A stretch of DNA of 18,203 nucleotides from Accumulibacter sp. (GCA_003538495.1 DPSD01000651.1:1-18203); one strand, 5' to 3'; numbered from the stretch's first letter, positions 7,634-15,165 are shown. The notes: generated by a model from the sequence alone, not told the origin. Translations and numbers: made by a program.

Positions 7634-8332
7634 TCAAATCAACTCATGGTTGCTGGCGACGCAAGCCTGAACGGCGTCGAGCGGATTGAACATCAGCACG
7701 TCGATGATCGACAGCCACGGTACGAAGGCGTCACCCAACTGTGGGTACTCGAAGGGCTTCGACCTGATGAACCTGAGGTCCAGGTCGCGCTCGCGAAATG
7801 CCTCGCGGGAATATAGATCGATACCGCCGATGGCGTTTACGTAGGTGCTGGCGCCAAGCGCCGTACACAGCGCAAGCACCTTTGCCTGACCCTTCAGGCG
7901 ATGATCGATGGCAATTCCGGAAGAGACCCTGATCGAGGTGCCGATCCCCAGGTGCTCGCAGGTCCGGACGAGCGAATGGTGAAGGTAGCGAAACAGGTTG
8001 GCCTGGTCGTGGCGAACGATCTGGTCGAGCAGGAAGTAGGTCTGCTCGAAATACGGCGCGCGTCGATACGCTGCCGTGAACTGGTTGAGCAACCTGTCGC
8101 GCCTGAAATCGGCAGCGAGTTCGCGCTCGCGGACGTCAAGAGAATCCGAACCGCTCTTCAGCGGCAGCGAGAAGATCACGTCAGTCCCGTTCTGCAGCAG
8201 CCGGTTGCGATTGATCCATCCCTTCTTGGTGTACTTGATATTGTCGTACACGACGAACTGATCGACCGCCGAGATCAACTGGAAGTAGCCGATATACGGG
8301 AGGAAATACGGCTGCATGATCGCCAGCCTCAT
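7634..8332 (-). CDS. WbqC-family protein
   Basis: 232 residues. The N-terminus MRLAIMQPYFLPYIGYFQLI with VVYDNIKYTKKGWINRNRLL (28-47) is the diagnostic signature of the WbqC family (PF08889). The length is normal and no membrane segment is visible. WbqC-like genes recur in O-antigen and other surface-glycan clusters, very often beside DegT-type aminotransferases, GNATs or methyltransferases. The biochemical role has not been clear to me; acylation or tailoring of an amino sugar is a fair guess from the company they keep. The start is ATG 8332, 52 bases after the aminotransferase stop, and the stop is three bases before paralogue A. The family assignment is firm, the function is not. Confidence 0.88.
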   Translation of the reverse strand: MRLAIMQPYFLPYIGYFQLISAVDQFVVYDNIKYTKKGWINRNRLLQNGTDVIFSLPLKSGSDSLDVRERELAADFRRDRLLNQFTAAYRRAPYFEQTYFLLDQIVRHDQANLFRYLHHSLVRTCEHLGIGTSIRVSSGIAIDHRLKGQAKVLALCTALGASTYVNAIGGIDLYSREAFRERDLDLRFIRSKPFEYPQLGDAFVPWLSIIDVLMFNPLDAVQACVASNHELI

Positions 8333-8384
8333 CGTCTCGCGCCCGTCAGGCCAGGACGGCCAATTGCTTGCCCTGTGCTCACGC

Positions 8385-9491
8385 TCACTGATCCGCGATG
8401 AAGCGGGTAATGGTATCGACTACCGCCATCTCCAGGTCCGGATAGATTGGCAGACAAAGGACTGCCTGCGCCGCCGCGGTAGCCACCGGGAGATGGTCTC
8501 GGTGCGCGGAGGGAAGACCACGATACATGGAAAACTCCGATATCAACGGGTAGAAATAGCGACGAGGATGGATCCCGTTGTCCTTCAGCCTCTGGTAGAG
8601 CTCGTCGCGACTGATCGGGTAGTGGGTATCGACCAGAATCGGAAAATACGCATGATTGGCGACCTTCTCGCCGGCGTCCCCCAGGCAGTGAATCCCCTTC
8701 ACGCCACGCAGCCGTTCGCGGTACGCGGCGTCGATCTCCTGGCGTCGCGCCAGCGCGCGGTCGATGTACTTGAGCTGCAACAAACCGAGTGCCGCGTTGA
8801 ATTCGCTCATTTTGCCGTTGATGCCCGGCGCGACCACGGTGACTTCGCCGACGTGGCCGAAGTTCTTCAGTTGGTCGATGCGCACCTTGGTCTTGGCATC
8901 GGGACAGACAATTGCTCCGCCTTCGAAGGTATTGAATACCTTGGTGGCATGGAAGCTCAAGACCGACAAATCGCCGTGCATGAGAACGCTGCCGCAATCG
9001 CATTGCACGCCAAAAGCGTGCGCCGCGTCGTAGATCACCTTCAGATTGTAGTTGTCGGCGATCTTCTGAATGGCCTCGACATCACACGGGTGTCCGTAGC
9101 AATGCACCGGCATGATGGCCGTGGTCTGCGGCGTGATCGCTGCTTCGATCATCGTCGGATCAAGGTTGAGGGTGCTCGGGTCAATGTCGACGAACACCGG
9201 TTTGATGCCGTTCCAGAGCAGGGAATGCGAGGTGGCGACGAAGGAGTAGGGCGTCGTGATCACTTCACCGGTGATCCGTAGCGCCTGCAGGGCCGTGACC
9301 AGGGCAATGGTGCCGTTGGTAAACAGGCAGATATGGTTAACGCCAAGGTGTTCGCACAGCGCCTGCTCAAGTTGCTGATGGAACGGCCCGCAATTGGTCA
9401 GTATCTTGTTGCTCCAGATCTGCTCCAGGTAGGGAATGAATTCTTTCAGCGGGGGAAGATAGGGTTGCGTTACGAAAATAGGCCTGTCCAT
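8385..9491 (-). CDS. DegT/DnrJ/EryC1/StrS-family PLP-dependent sugar aminotransferase
   Basis: 368 residues, the usual family length. The internal-aldimine lysine is K184 in SFHATKVFNTFEGGAI. IYDAAHAFG (153-161) supplies the aspartate (D155) that pairs with the PLP ring nitrogen, and TNGTIALVTAL (58-68) holds the phosphate. The HATK-FNTFEGG form resembles VioA/FdtB-type enzymes, which aminate dTDP-4-keto-6-deoxy (or 3-keto) hexoses with glutamate as donor. I place it in that subgroup only by motif memory. The start is ATG 9491, eight bases after the GT61 stop. With the GNAT gene downstream it can account for an N-acylamino-dideoxy sugar such as Qui4NAc, Fuc4NAc or Fuc3NAc. The ketosugar-forming enzymes (RmlA/RmlB type) must be encoded elsewhere. 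Confidence 0.92.
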   Translation of the reverse strand: MDRPIFVTQPYLPPLKEFIPYLEQIWSNKILTNCGPFHQQLEQALCEHLGVNHICLFTNGTIALVTALQALRITGEVITTPYSFVATSHSLLWNGIKPVFVDIDPSTLNLDPTMIEAAITPQTTAIMPVHCYGHPCDVEAIQKIADNYNLKVIYDAAHAFGVQCDCGSVLMHGDLSVLSFHATKVFNTFEGGAIVCPDAKTKVRIDQLKNFGHVGEVTVVAPGINGKMSEFNAALGLLQLKYIDRALARRQEIDAAYRERLRGVKGIHCLGDAGEKVANHAYFPILVDTHYPISRDELYQRLKDNGIHPRRYFYPLISEFSMYRGLPSAHRDHLPVATAAAQAVLCLPIYPDLEMAVVDTITRFIADQ

Positions 9492-9499
9492 GACGATGG

Positions 9500-11239
9500 C
9501 TATCTCTCGAGCATTTTCAGAATGGTCTGACGCACTTCGGCTACGGGGATTTCATAGTCCGAATGCTTGTTTCCTTCATCCCCTACCGGTTCCCCCGAGA
9601 GAAAGACGGGCGAGTAGCCCAGATCCATCATCGGTCCCAGCCAGCCCCCCCAATTGAAATGATTCCTCTGGCCAATGATCAGTGCCTTCACATCGGGACG
9701 CGCAAAAACGAGACTGTTCAGCGCGGAACCGTTCGGTGCCACGACAAATTCGGCGCCCTGAAAGATTCGCACCTGCTCCTCGAAGCTGCACTCTTCAAGA
9801 TATACCGCCCGGAAGCCAAGCAACTGCAAATCGTCGAGGATTTCCTGTTCATTGAGCAAGCGGCGCCAGGTGCTGTTCTTGCGCGACAGGAAAATTCGCC
9901 CGGAGGCGTTGGCGCATTCGCCGAAGCGAGCCCTTATCCGGTCGCCGATATAACGCAGCGCGCCGACAGTCCATGATGCCTGGTGTTCTGCCGGGACGGC
10001 ATGGTCGGCAAACAGCTCCACCGGAAAGAAAGTCATGGTCGGTGCGACGATCAGGGTTCCGACCTCCAGCGCCGCCCCTCGCGCCACAATGTGCAAGGGG
10101 TTGGCCACCAGCGCACGCAGAAAGTCATAATGCGACGCCGGCATCGCCTCGTCAACGATGATCGGAATTTCGGCGAACCGGGGATGTTGTTCCAGATGGA
10201 CCAACCTGGGCAGGAATTCGGCAAACCAGTGGCCATAACATTCGCTGGCAAGTCCGGACAACATGATCCCCTCAGCGATTCGTTCCCCGGCATCAACCGA
10301 CCTTGTCAGAAGCGCATCGCGGCGTTGCGCAGCCACGGACTTGTCGTACTGGAGGCTGGCATAACGTCCGTATCGCTTGTCGGCCAACAGGTCGGACAGA
10401 ACGACATCCCGCTCGACGAAGATCAGGCTCGAACCGCCGACGATCGACGCATCCGGTATTTCGGCAACATACGGCTCGCCGGCTTCAACCAATACTTTCT
10501 GGTGTGCTGTTTGTCCGTTGGCCGGAGGGGTCACGAAATGAATCACTTCAGCCGCGCCAAGCGGGCGAATCAGGCCATGTCCGCTGGCGGCCCAGTCCGC
10601 TACCGAGCGGATGCGCCTAAACTCCACGCGAGTGCTGTCGACATTTGCATCATCATTGAGCTTTTCCAGCAACTCGGCGTCCCGGCCCTGGAAAAAAAGG
10701 AACTTCTCGACCTGCCGTGACGAAACGAGATCGGCTTCTGCCGCCGCCTGGAACTCTTTGAAAAAGCTTGTGCTTTCTTCCGTTTTCGGGATTTCCAGAG
10801 CGGTCTGCATGGCGGCATCACATATTTCCTCCGCATGGCTGGGATGGTTCCTGAAGCAAGCGGTAAACCACGCCAGCGACTCCTGCTTGCTTCCCACTGC
10901 CTTCAGGCCGTTGGCAAGAAAAAATGCCGCGTAATAATCACCGGGGTTCTTCTTGAGGGCGATTTCCAAGTGTTTGATCGCCAGATCGTATTTTGTTGTC
11001 TGAAAATAGGCATAACCGAGAAACGACGAGGAGAGAAAGTGTTCGTCGGGATCGCTGACCGTCGCCAGGCATAGATTGATGGCTTCGAAAAACCGTCCCT
11101 CATCGCCGAGAGCAATCCATTTTCTGTGCTCAGCGCCCAAATCGATGCCGGGGGAGGCGGCGGTCTCTGGAAGAGAGGGTTTGGATTGGTCGGCCTGGCC
11201 GAATCCGACAAGTCGTCGGAGAGTTCCCAAAATTGTCAT
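9500..11239 (-). CDS. TPR domain + GT61-type (DUF563) glycosyltransferase
   Basis: 579 residues from ATG 11239, chosen because AAGGA (11250-11254) sits ten bases upstream; the open frame further upstream to 11518 is arginine- and proline-rich shadow. The N-terminal part (about 34-140) shows TPR-like helices: SSSFLGYAYFQTTKYDLAIKHLEIALKKNPGD and a following unit with AAFFLANGLKAVG and SLAWFTACFRNHP. The C-terminal part carries GT61 marks: YGHWFAEFLPRL (335-346), RIFLSRKNSTWRRLLNE (448-464) and FVVAPNGSALNSLVFA (498-513). GT61 enzymes transfer sugars such as xylose or GlcNAc in eukaryotes, and bacterial members sit in capsule and O-antigen clusters. There is no signal peptide, so it is probably a cytoplasmic enzyme with TPRs for protein contacts. 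It heads the visible polysaccharide operon. Confidence 0.85.
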   Translation of the reverse strand: MTILGTLRRLVGFGQADQSKPSLPETAASPGIDLGAEHRKWIALGDEGRFFEAINLCLATVSDPDEHFLSSSFLGYAYFQTTKYDLAIKHLEIALKKNPGDYYAAFFLANGLKAVGSKQESLAWFTACFRNHPSHAEEICDAAMQTALEIPKTEESTSFFKEFQAAAEADLVSSRQVEKFLFFQGRDAELLEKLNDDANVDSTRVEFRRIRSVADWAASGHGLIRPLGAAEVIHFVTPPANGQTAHQKVLVEAGEPYVAEIPDASIVGGSSLIFVERDVVLSDLLADKRYGRYASLQYDKSVAAQRRDALLTRSVDAGERIAEGIMLSGLASECYGHWFAEFLPRLVHLEQHPRFAEIPIIVDEAMPASHYDFLRALVANPLHIVARGAALEVGTLIVAPTMTFFPVELFADHAVPAEHQASWTVGALRYIGDRIRARFGECANASGRIFLSRKNSTWRRLLNEQEILDDLQLLGFRAVYLEECSFEEQVRIFQGAEFVVAPNGSALNSLVFARPDVKALIIGQRNHFNWGGWLGPMMDLGYSPVFLSGEPVGDEGNKHSDYEIPVAEVRQTILKMLER

Positions 11240-11817
11240 TGCAAGAAAATCCTTTTCGGCTAGCGCGCGCTGTCGACCACCGAGGCACTTCCCGACAAGC
11301 CAGCTGCGAGTTCGGCAAGCGGGCCGAAGGGCGGGTTGTCGGGTGCCGATCCTGTACCGTTCCTTCCTCACAGCTTGCGGATACCCCGGCAGCCTGCCGT
11401 TTGTCGGGCAGTGACGCGACGTCGGGAGTGTACCGGTTTCATGAGCACCGGGTGGCTCGTTTTCCGCTGACGCATTACCCGCGGTGGCGAATGATTCGCT
11501 GCATGGCGAAGGCGACATGATACAGGGAGCCGCGCCATTGCCTGCTCCTGCGTGCCACAGTTTCCCCTAGATTCGACTTCGACCCGCGGCTCGGGAGATC
11601 TCTGTGCGAGCCAGTGGCTCGGGCAATCGACGGTCTTCACCGGGTTCCTGGTCCGTGTCGTCGATGATCGGCTGGCGCAGGCAGGCGCGGCTCTCGCTTC
11701 TTCGGATAGAATTGGCTCGAGCTGAGCGGCTGCCGAGACCGCCGATCGCCGGTCAGCTTGCCAGCTTCCCTGCCTGCGATTTTGTGTCGCAGCAGCCACC
11801 CAATCGAGTTTCTCGCC
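11240..11817. other. 578-base divergent intergenic region
   Basis: Lies between the minus-strand polysaccharide operon and the plus-strand cytochrome gene, so it should hold both promoters. I found no confident -35/-10 pair, no FNR-type box and no credible small gene; long open frames here are high-GC shadows. Two small sequence marks are present. The octamer TTGTCGGG or its complement occurs three times (11291-11298 inverted, 11336-11343, 11402-11409). CGAGCC/GGCTCG forms a 6-base inverted repeat with a 3-base loop at 11607-11621. Both are only candidates for regulatory sites. Confidence 0.45.
11250..11254 (-). promoter_or_regulatory. Ribosome binding site fixing the GT61 gene start
   Basis: AAGGA on the minus strand, ten bases before ATG 11237-11239. 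It is the only good Shine-Dalgarno near the possible starts and argues against the much longer upstream frame. Confidence 0.6.
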
Positions 11818-12153
11818 ATGCCCTCTGTGTTTGCCCTGTTGCTGCTGGTCGCCTCTCCCGTGGCGCTTGCCGAAGCCGTCCTGGCGCCGGCCGAACCGTC
11901 TCCGGAACGACAGAAACAGCTCGTCCACCTCGTTCGCCAGGATTGCGGTTCGTGCCACGGAATGACGTTGCAGGGCGGACTTGGCCCCGCCTTGACGCCC
12001 GAGGCGCTGCGCGACAAGCCGGTCGACTCGATGGTCGCCACCATTCATGGGGGGCGGCCGGGTACGCCAATGCCGCCCTGGCATCGCTTCCTTACCGAGG
12101 CCGAGGCGCAATGGATCGTCGCCCAGTTGCGGGCAGGGTTTCCAGCCGAGTAA
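11818..12153 (+). CDS. nirC: Periplasmic mono-heme cytochrome c, NirC/cytochrome c55X-like
   Basis: 111 residues. The start MPSVFALLLLVASPVALAEA is a classic Sec signal peptide with cleavage after A18 or A20, giving a periplasmic product of about 10 kDa. The single heme site is CGSCHG (C43, C46, H47) and the likely sixth ligand is M85 in GRPGTPMPPW. The sequence DCGSCHGMTLQGGLGPALTPEAL together with the TPMPPW ending matches what I know of cytochrome c55X (NirC) from denitrifying beta- and gammaproteobacteria. There it accompanies NirS and acts as electron donor to nitrite reductase or in heme d1 biogenesis. No nirS or nir biogenesis gene is in the window, so here it stands alone. A longer frame begins at 11758, but the signal peptide fixes the start at 11818. 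A general electron-transfer role is the alternative. Confidence 0.8.
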   Translation: MPSVFALLLLVASPVALAEAVLAPAEPSPERQKQLVHLVRQDCGSCHGMTLQGGLGPALTPEALRDKPVDSMVATIHGGRPGTPMPPWHRFLTEAEAQWIVAQLRAGFPAE

Positions 12154-12289
12154 GCCGACCGGGCGCGCAGTGGTGGGGTAGGGCGGGCCTTTCCGGGCCG
12201 GGCGCGGCTGCCTTCGTCGCTGGCCGGTTGATCAGCGGGGTGGGGCGCTACGCGGCGATGGCCGGGCAGCAGCCTCCTTCGCCGCGGCT

Positions 12290-13273
12290 TCAGACGCGAT
12301 TGACCTCCACCGAGACGTGTGCCAGTTCGTCGTGCTGCGCGAGAACCCGCCTGACTGCTGCCGGCGTTACGCTGGCATCGGCGGTGGTCAGGCTGACGAT
12401 TACCGAAAACTTCTCACGGCCGACTCGCCAGACGTGCAGATCGACGATCTGAGGGCTGGTCGGCCAGACGTGGTGTTCGGCGATGGCCTGGCGAACTTCC
12501 TCGACCACCGGGTGATCCATCTCGCAGTCGAGCAGCACCCGGCTGGTATCGCGGATCAGCCCGATCGCCCAGCGTGCGACGAGGATCGCTCCGACGACTC
12601 CCATCACCGGGTCCAGCCAGTCCCAGCCGTAGAGCATGCCGCCGAGCAGTGCGACGATGGCCAGCACGGAGGTCGCCGCGTCGGCCACCACGTGCAGGTA
12701 GGCTGCCCGCAGATTGAGGTCGTGACTCGCATGCCCGTGTTGGTCGGCGTGGCTGGCGTGATCATCGCGCTGCGCATGGTGATGCCCGTGATCGTGTCCG
12801 TGTGAATGGCCATGGTCGTGTGCGCCGTTGAGAATCAGCGCGCACGCCACATTCACCGCCAGACCGAGCGCCGCGACGACGATCGCTTCGGTAAACTGAA
12901 TCGCCTGCGGCGAAATGATGCGCTCGACCGACGCGGCGACCATCACCGCCGCGACGCCGAGCAGAAATATGGCGCTGGCGAATCCGGCCAGAACCTCGAT
13001 TTTCCAGGTGCCAAAAGTAAAGCGATGGTCGTGCGCATAGCGTCGCGCGGTCGCGTAAGCGAGGGCGGAAAGACCGATCGCGACGGCGTGTGAGCTCATG
13101 TGCCAACCGTCCGCAAGCAAGGCCATCGAGTTGAACCACCAGCCGGCGGTGATTTCGACGACCATCGTCAGCGCGGTGATCAGCATTACCAGACGGGTGC
13201 CCTTCTCGGCCGCGAGATTGCCTTCGTCGAAGACGTGCGTGTGGGTCCAGGGTGAGAGGTCGGTGCTGCGCAT
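12290..13273 (-). CDS. dmeF: CDF-family Co(II)/Ni(II) efflux transporter, DmeF-like
   Basis: 327 residues. Six membrane helices span about residues 28-242, and a cytoplasmic C-terminal domain follows (about 250-327). The N-terminal WTHTHVF is a typical DmeF opening. The transport site is visible as D55xxH58 in helix 2 (ALLADGWHMSSH) and H194xxxD198 in helix 5 (YLHVVADAA). A His/Asp-rich loop between helices 4 and 5 (about 152-184, over a dozen histidines) should gather metal in the cytoplasm. The DGWH form of the site distinguishes DmeF from the HxxxD zinc exporters, so cobalt and nickel export in exchange for protons is expected. The start is ATG 13273 with AAGGA six bases upstream, 20 bases after the repressor stop, so the two genes form one operon. 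Confidence 0.88.
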   Translation of the reverse strand: MRSTDLSPWTHTHVFDEGNLAAEKGTRLVMLITALTMVVEITAGWWFNSMALLADGWHMSSHAVAIGLSALAYATARRYAHDHRFTFGTWKIEVLAGFASAIFLLGVAAVMVAASVERIISPQAIQFTEAIVVAALGLAVNVACALILNGAHDHGHSHGHDHGHHHAQRDDHASHADQHGHASHDLNLRAAYLHVVADAATSVLAIVALLGGMLYGWDWLDPVMGVVGAILVARWAIGLIRDTSRVLLDCEMDHPVVEEVRQAIAEHHVWPTSPQIVDLHVWRVGREKFSVIVSLTTADASVTPAAVRRVLAQHDELAHVSVEVNRV

Positions 13274-13293
13274 GTCAGGTCCTTGCCAGATGG

Positions 13294-13563
13294 TTACAGG
13301 TACTTGGTGAGTTCCTTGAACTCGTGGATGGCATCGTCTGCGCTGCGCGAACCCTCGCGCACCGCGTGCTCCAGGCAATGATCGATGTGATCGTGCACCA
13401 GCGCCTTCTTGGCGCTGGCGACGGCGCGCTCGACCGCCTGCAGTTGCTGCGCAATCGCCAGGCAGTCGCGATCATCCTCGAGCATCGTGACGATGCTCCT
13501 GAGGTGGCCTTCAGCGCGCTTCAGCCGCTTGACGATTTCCGGATGCGACGGGTGTGCAGTCAT
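13294..13563 (-). CDS. dmeR: CsoR/RcnR-family metal-sensing repressor, DmeR-like
   Basis: 89 residues, all-helical, the normal size of the family (DUF156). The first helix contains HPEIVKRLKRAEGHLRSI, the family DNA-contact region. Metal-ligand candidates are C34, H59 and C63, with the 25- and 4-residue spacings of the CsoR Cys-His-Cys triad. Histidines H4 and H7 near the N-terminus could add the extra ligand used by nickel and cobalt sensors such as InrS and RcnR. H57 and H62 are also nearby. The apo-repressor should bind the inverted repeat at 13570-13593 and release it when nickel or cobalt binds. The gene order repressor then DmeF equals the dmeRF operon known from rhizobia. Start ATG 13563; the longer frame to 13689 has no support. 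Confidence 0.87.
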   Translation of the reverse strand: MTAHPSHPEIVKRLKRAEGHLRSIVTMLEDDRDCLAIAQQLQAVERAVASAKKALVHDHIDHCLEHAVREGSRSADDAIHEFKELTKYL

Positions 13564-13569
13564 GCGCTT

Positions 13570-13593
13570 TATCCTATCCACCAGGATAGGATA
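13570..13593. promoter_or_regulatory. Candidate DmeR operator, perfect inverted repeat
   Basis: TATCCTATCC and GGATAGGATA form a perfect 10-base inverted repeat around the 4-base spacer ACCA. It ends six bases before the ATG of the repressor gene and covers the -10 element and the spacer of the promoter. CsoR/RcnR repressors bind such symmetric sites, usually AT-rich arms near a G/C tract. Binding here would block RNA polymerase directly. The assignment rests on position and symmetry. Confidence 0.75.
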
Positions 13594-13599
13594 TGTCAA
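13571..13599 (-). promoter_or_regulatory. Sigma70-type promoter of dmeRF
   Basis: On the minus strand, -35 TTGACA (13594-13599, exact consensus) is followed after 17 bases by -10 TAGGAT (13571-13576, four of six). Seven bases separate the -10 from the repressor ATG, so the mRNA would start at or just before the start codon. The AGGA inside the -10 could serve as a Shine-Dalgarno sequence only for a transcript starting further upstream. Confidence 0.75.
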
Positions 13600-13736
13600 T
13601 ACGACCGGGCTGGAGTCTTCGATGCAGGGCACGGCGGGACGATGGCCGCCGTGGTCGACGAGAACCAATTTCCAACCCCGGGCGACCATAGGTTCGCTAC
13701 ACTGCTGTCCTTCTTCTCGAAGACGCCGCTCGCGCG

Positions 13737-15110
13737 ATGGACAACCCGAAAGTCAGGCAAGTCGCCCGCTCCGAAGGCCACGACGCTGGTCCCGCGCCAG
13801 CCGGTTTTCGGGAAGCCTTGCTGTTTTGGCTCAAGCTCGGTTTTGTCAGCTTCGGGGGGCCTGCCGGGCAGATCGCGATCATGCATCAGGAGTTGGTCGA
13901 GAAGCGCCGCTGGATTTCCGAGCGGCGTTTCCTGCATGCCCTCAACTACTGCATGCTGTTGCCAGGACTAGAAGCTCAGCAACTGGCCACCTATATCGGC
14001 TGGCTGCTGCACCGTACCGCGGGCGGCATTGTCGCCGGCGCCTTGTTCGTGCTGCCTTCGCTGTTCATCCTGATTGCCCTGTCGTGGATCTACCTCACTT
14101 TTGGCGCGACCCCAATGGTCACCGGTCTGTTCTACGGCATCAAGCCAGCGGTGACCGCGATCGTCGTGCACGCGGCTCAACGCATCGGTTCGCGCGCCCT
14201 GAAGAACGAGTTCCTGTGGGCGGTGGCCGTGGCCTCCTTCATCGCCATCTTCGTGCTGGACCTGCCGTTCCCGGCGATCGTCGCCGCTGCCGCACTGATT
14301 GGCTTCTTAGGCGGCAGGATCGCCCCCGACAAGTGCACGGCGGGCGGTGGTCACGGCAAGGCGGCACGGTCTTTCGCCACGGCGCTGATCGACGACGACA
14401 CGCCACCGCCACCGCATGCCGTATTCCGGTGGCCACGGCTGGCGCGCGTCGCCCTCGTCGGTGTCCTGCTCTGGCTGCTGCCGATGACCCTGTTGATCGC
14501 CGTCTTCGGCTGGCAGCACAAGCTGCCGCAAATGGCGTGGTTCTTCACCAAAGCCGCGCTGCTCACCTTCGGCGGCGCTTACGCGGTGCTGCCCTACGTC
14601 TACCAGGGCGCGGTCGGCGAGTACGGCTGGCTTACCGCGACCCAGATGATCGACGGGCTGGCGCTCGGCGAAACGACGCCCGGGCCGCTGATCATGGTGG
14701 TGGCCTTCGTCGGTTTCGTCGGTGGCCACGTCAAGGCGGTTTTCGGCCCCGAAAACCTCTTCCTGGCCGGGGCAGCCGCCGCCGCGCTGGTCAGCTGGTT
14801 CACCTTCCTGCCCTCCTTCGTGTTCATTCTCGCCGGCGGGCCCCTGGTCGAGTCTACGCACGACGACCTGAAATTCACCGCGCCGCTGACCGCGATCGCC
14901 GCGGCGGTCGTCGGCGTGATCTTCAACCTGGCGATCTTCCTCGGCTACCACGTGTTGTGGCCGAGTGGCTTCGCGGGTAGCTTCGATGGGCTTTCAGCCC
15001 TGGTCGCGCTCCTGGCGGCGCTGGCGCTGTTCCGCTACAAGCGCAACGTGATCGAGGTCATCGCCGGCTGCTCGGTTCTGGGCTACGTGTTACAGGCCGC
15101 GATCGCGTGA
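13737..15110 (+). CDS. chrA: ChrA-type chromate ion transporter (two CHR domains)
   Basis: 457 residues, a full-length bidomain member of the CHR family, with about ten or more membrane helices. The first domain has LGFVSFGGPAGQIAIM (34-49) and LPGLEAQQLATYIGW (75-89). The second has the equivalent LLTFGGAYAVLPYV (275-288) and GLALGETTPGPLIM (307-320). A hydrophilic linker (about 197-233, including DDDTPPPPH) joins the two. ChrA exports chromate from the cytoplasm, driven by the membrane potential, and confers chromate resistance. The start is ATG 13737; only a weak ribosome site precedes it. It is divergent from dmeR with 173 bases between the two start codons. No chrB regulator is seen next to it. 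Sulfate or another oxyanion is a less likely substrate. Confidence 0.92.
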   Translation: MDNPKVRQVARSEGHDAGPAPAGFREALLFWLKLGFVSFGGPAGQIAIMHQELVEKRRWISERRFLHALNYCMLLPGLEAQQLATYIGWLLHRTAGGIVAGALFVLPSLFILIALSWIYLTFGATPMVTGLFYGIKPAVTAIVVHAAQRIGSRALKNEFLWAVAVASFIAIFVLDLPFPAIVAAAALIGFLGGRIAPDKCTAGGGHGKAARSFATALIDDDTPPPPHAVFRWPRLARVALVGVLLWLLPMTLLIAVFGWQHKLPQMAWFFTKAALLTFGGAYAVLPYVYQGAVGEYGWLTATQMIDGLALGETTPGPLIMVVAFVGFVGGHVKAVFGPENLFLAGAAAAALVSWFTFLPSFVFILAGGPLVESTHDDLKFTAPLTAIAAAVVGVIFNLAIFLGYHVLWPSGFAGSFDGLSALVALLAALALFRYKRNVIEVIAGCSVLGYVLQAAIA

Positions 15111-15165
15111 GCGGTGGCAGGTTGTTCCGGGAGCCGCTACCGGGCTGTTAGCGAGGGATGCGAGG

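Noticed and set aside
5552..7816. 754-codon open frame on the plus strand
   Set aside because: It runs antisense to the GNAT and propeller genes and the end of the WbqC gene, all of which have clear family motifs. Its product has no recognisable domain, and long antisense frames are common in GC-rich DNA.
11368..12111. 247-codon minus-strand frame antisense to the cytochrome gene
   Set aside because: Low-complexity Arg/Gln-rich product, while the plus strand has a signal peptide and heme site.
12154..12289. GC-rich stretch between the cytochrome and dmeF, considered as a bidirectional terminator
   Set aside because: The G/C runs do not form a convincing complementary stem and there are no T-runs.
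13409..14980. 523-codon open frame on the plus strand overlapping dmeR and chrA
   Set aside because: It is out of frame with chrA, very rich in Arg, Pro and Ala, and lacks any motif.
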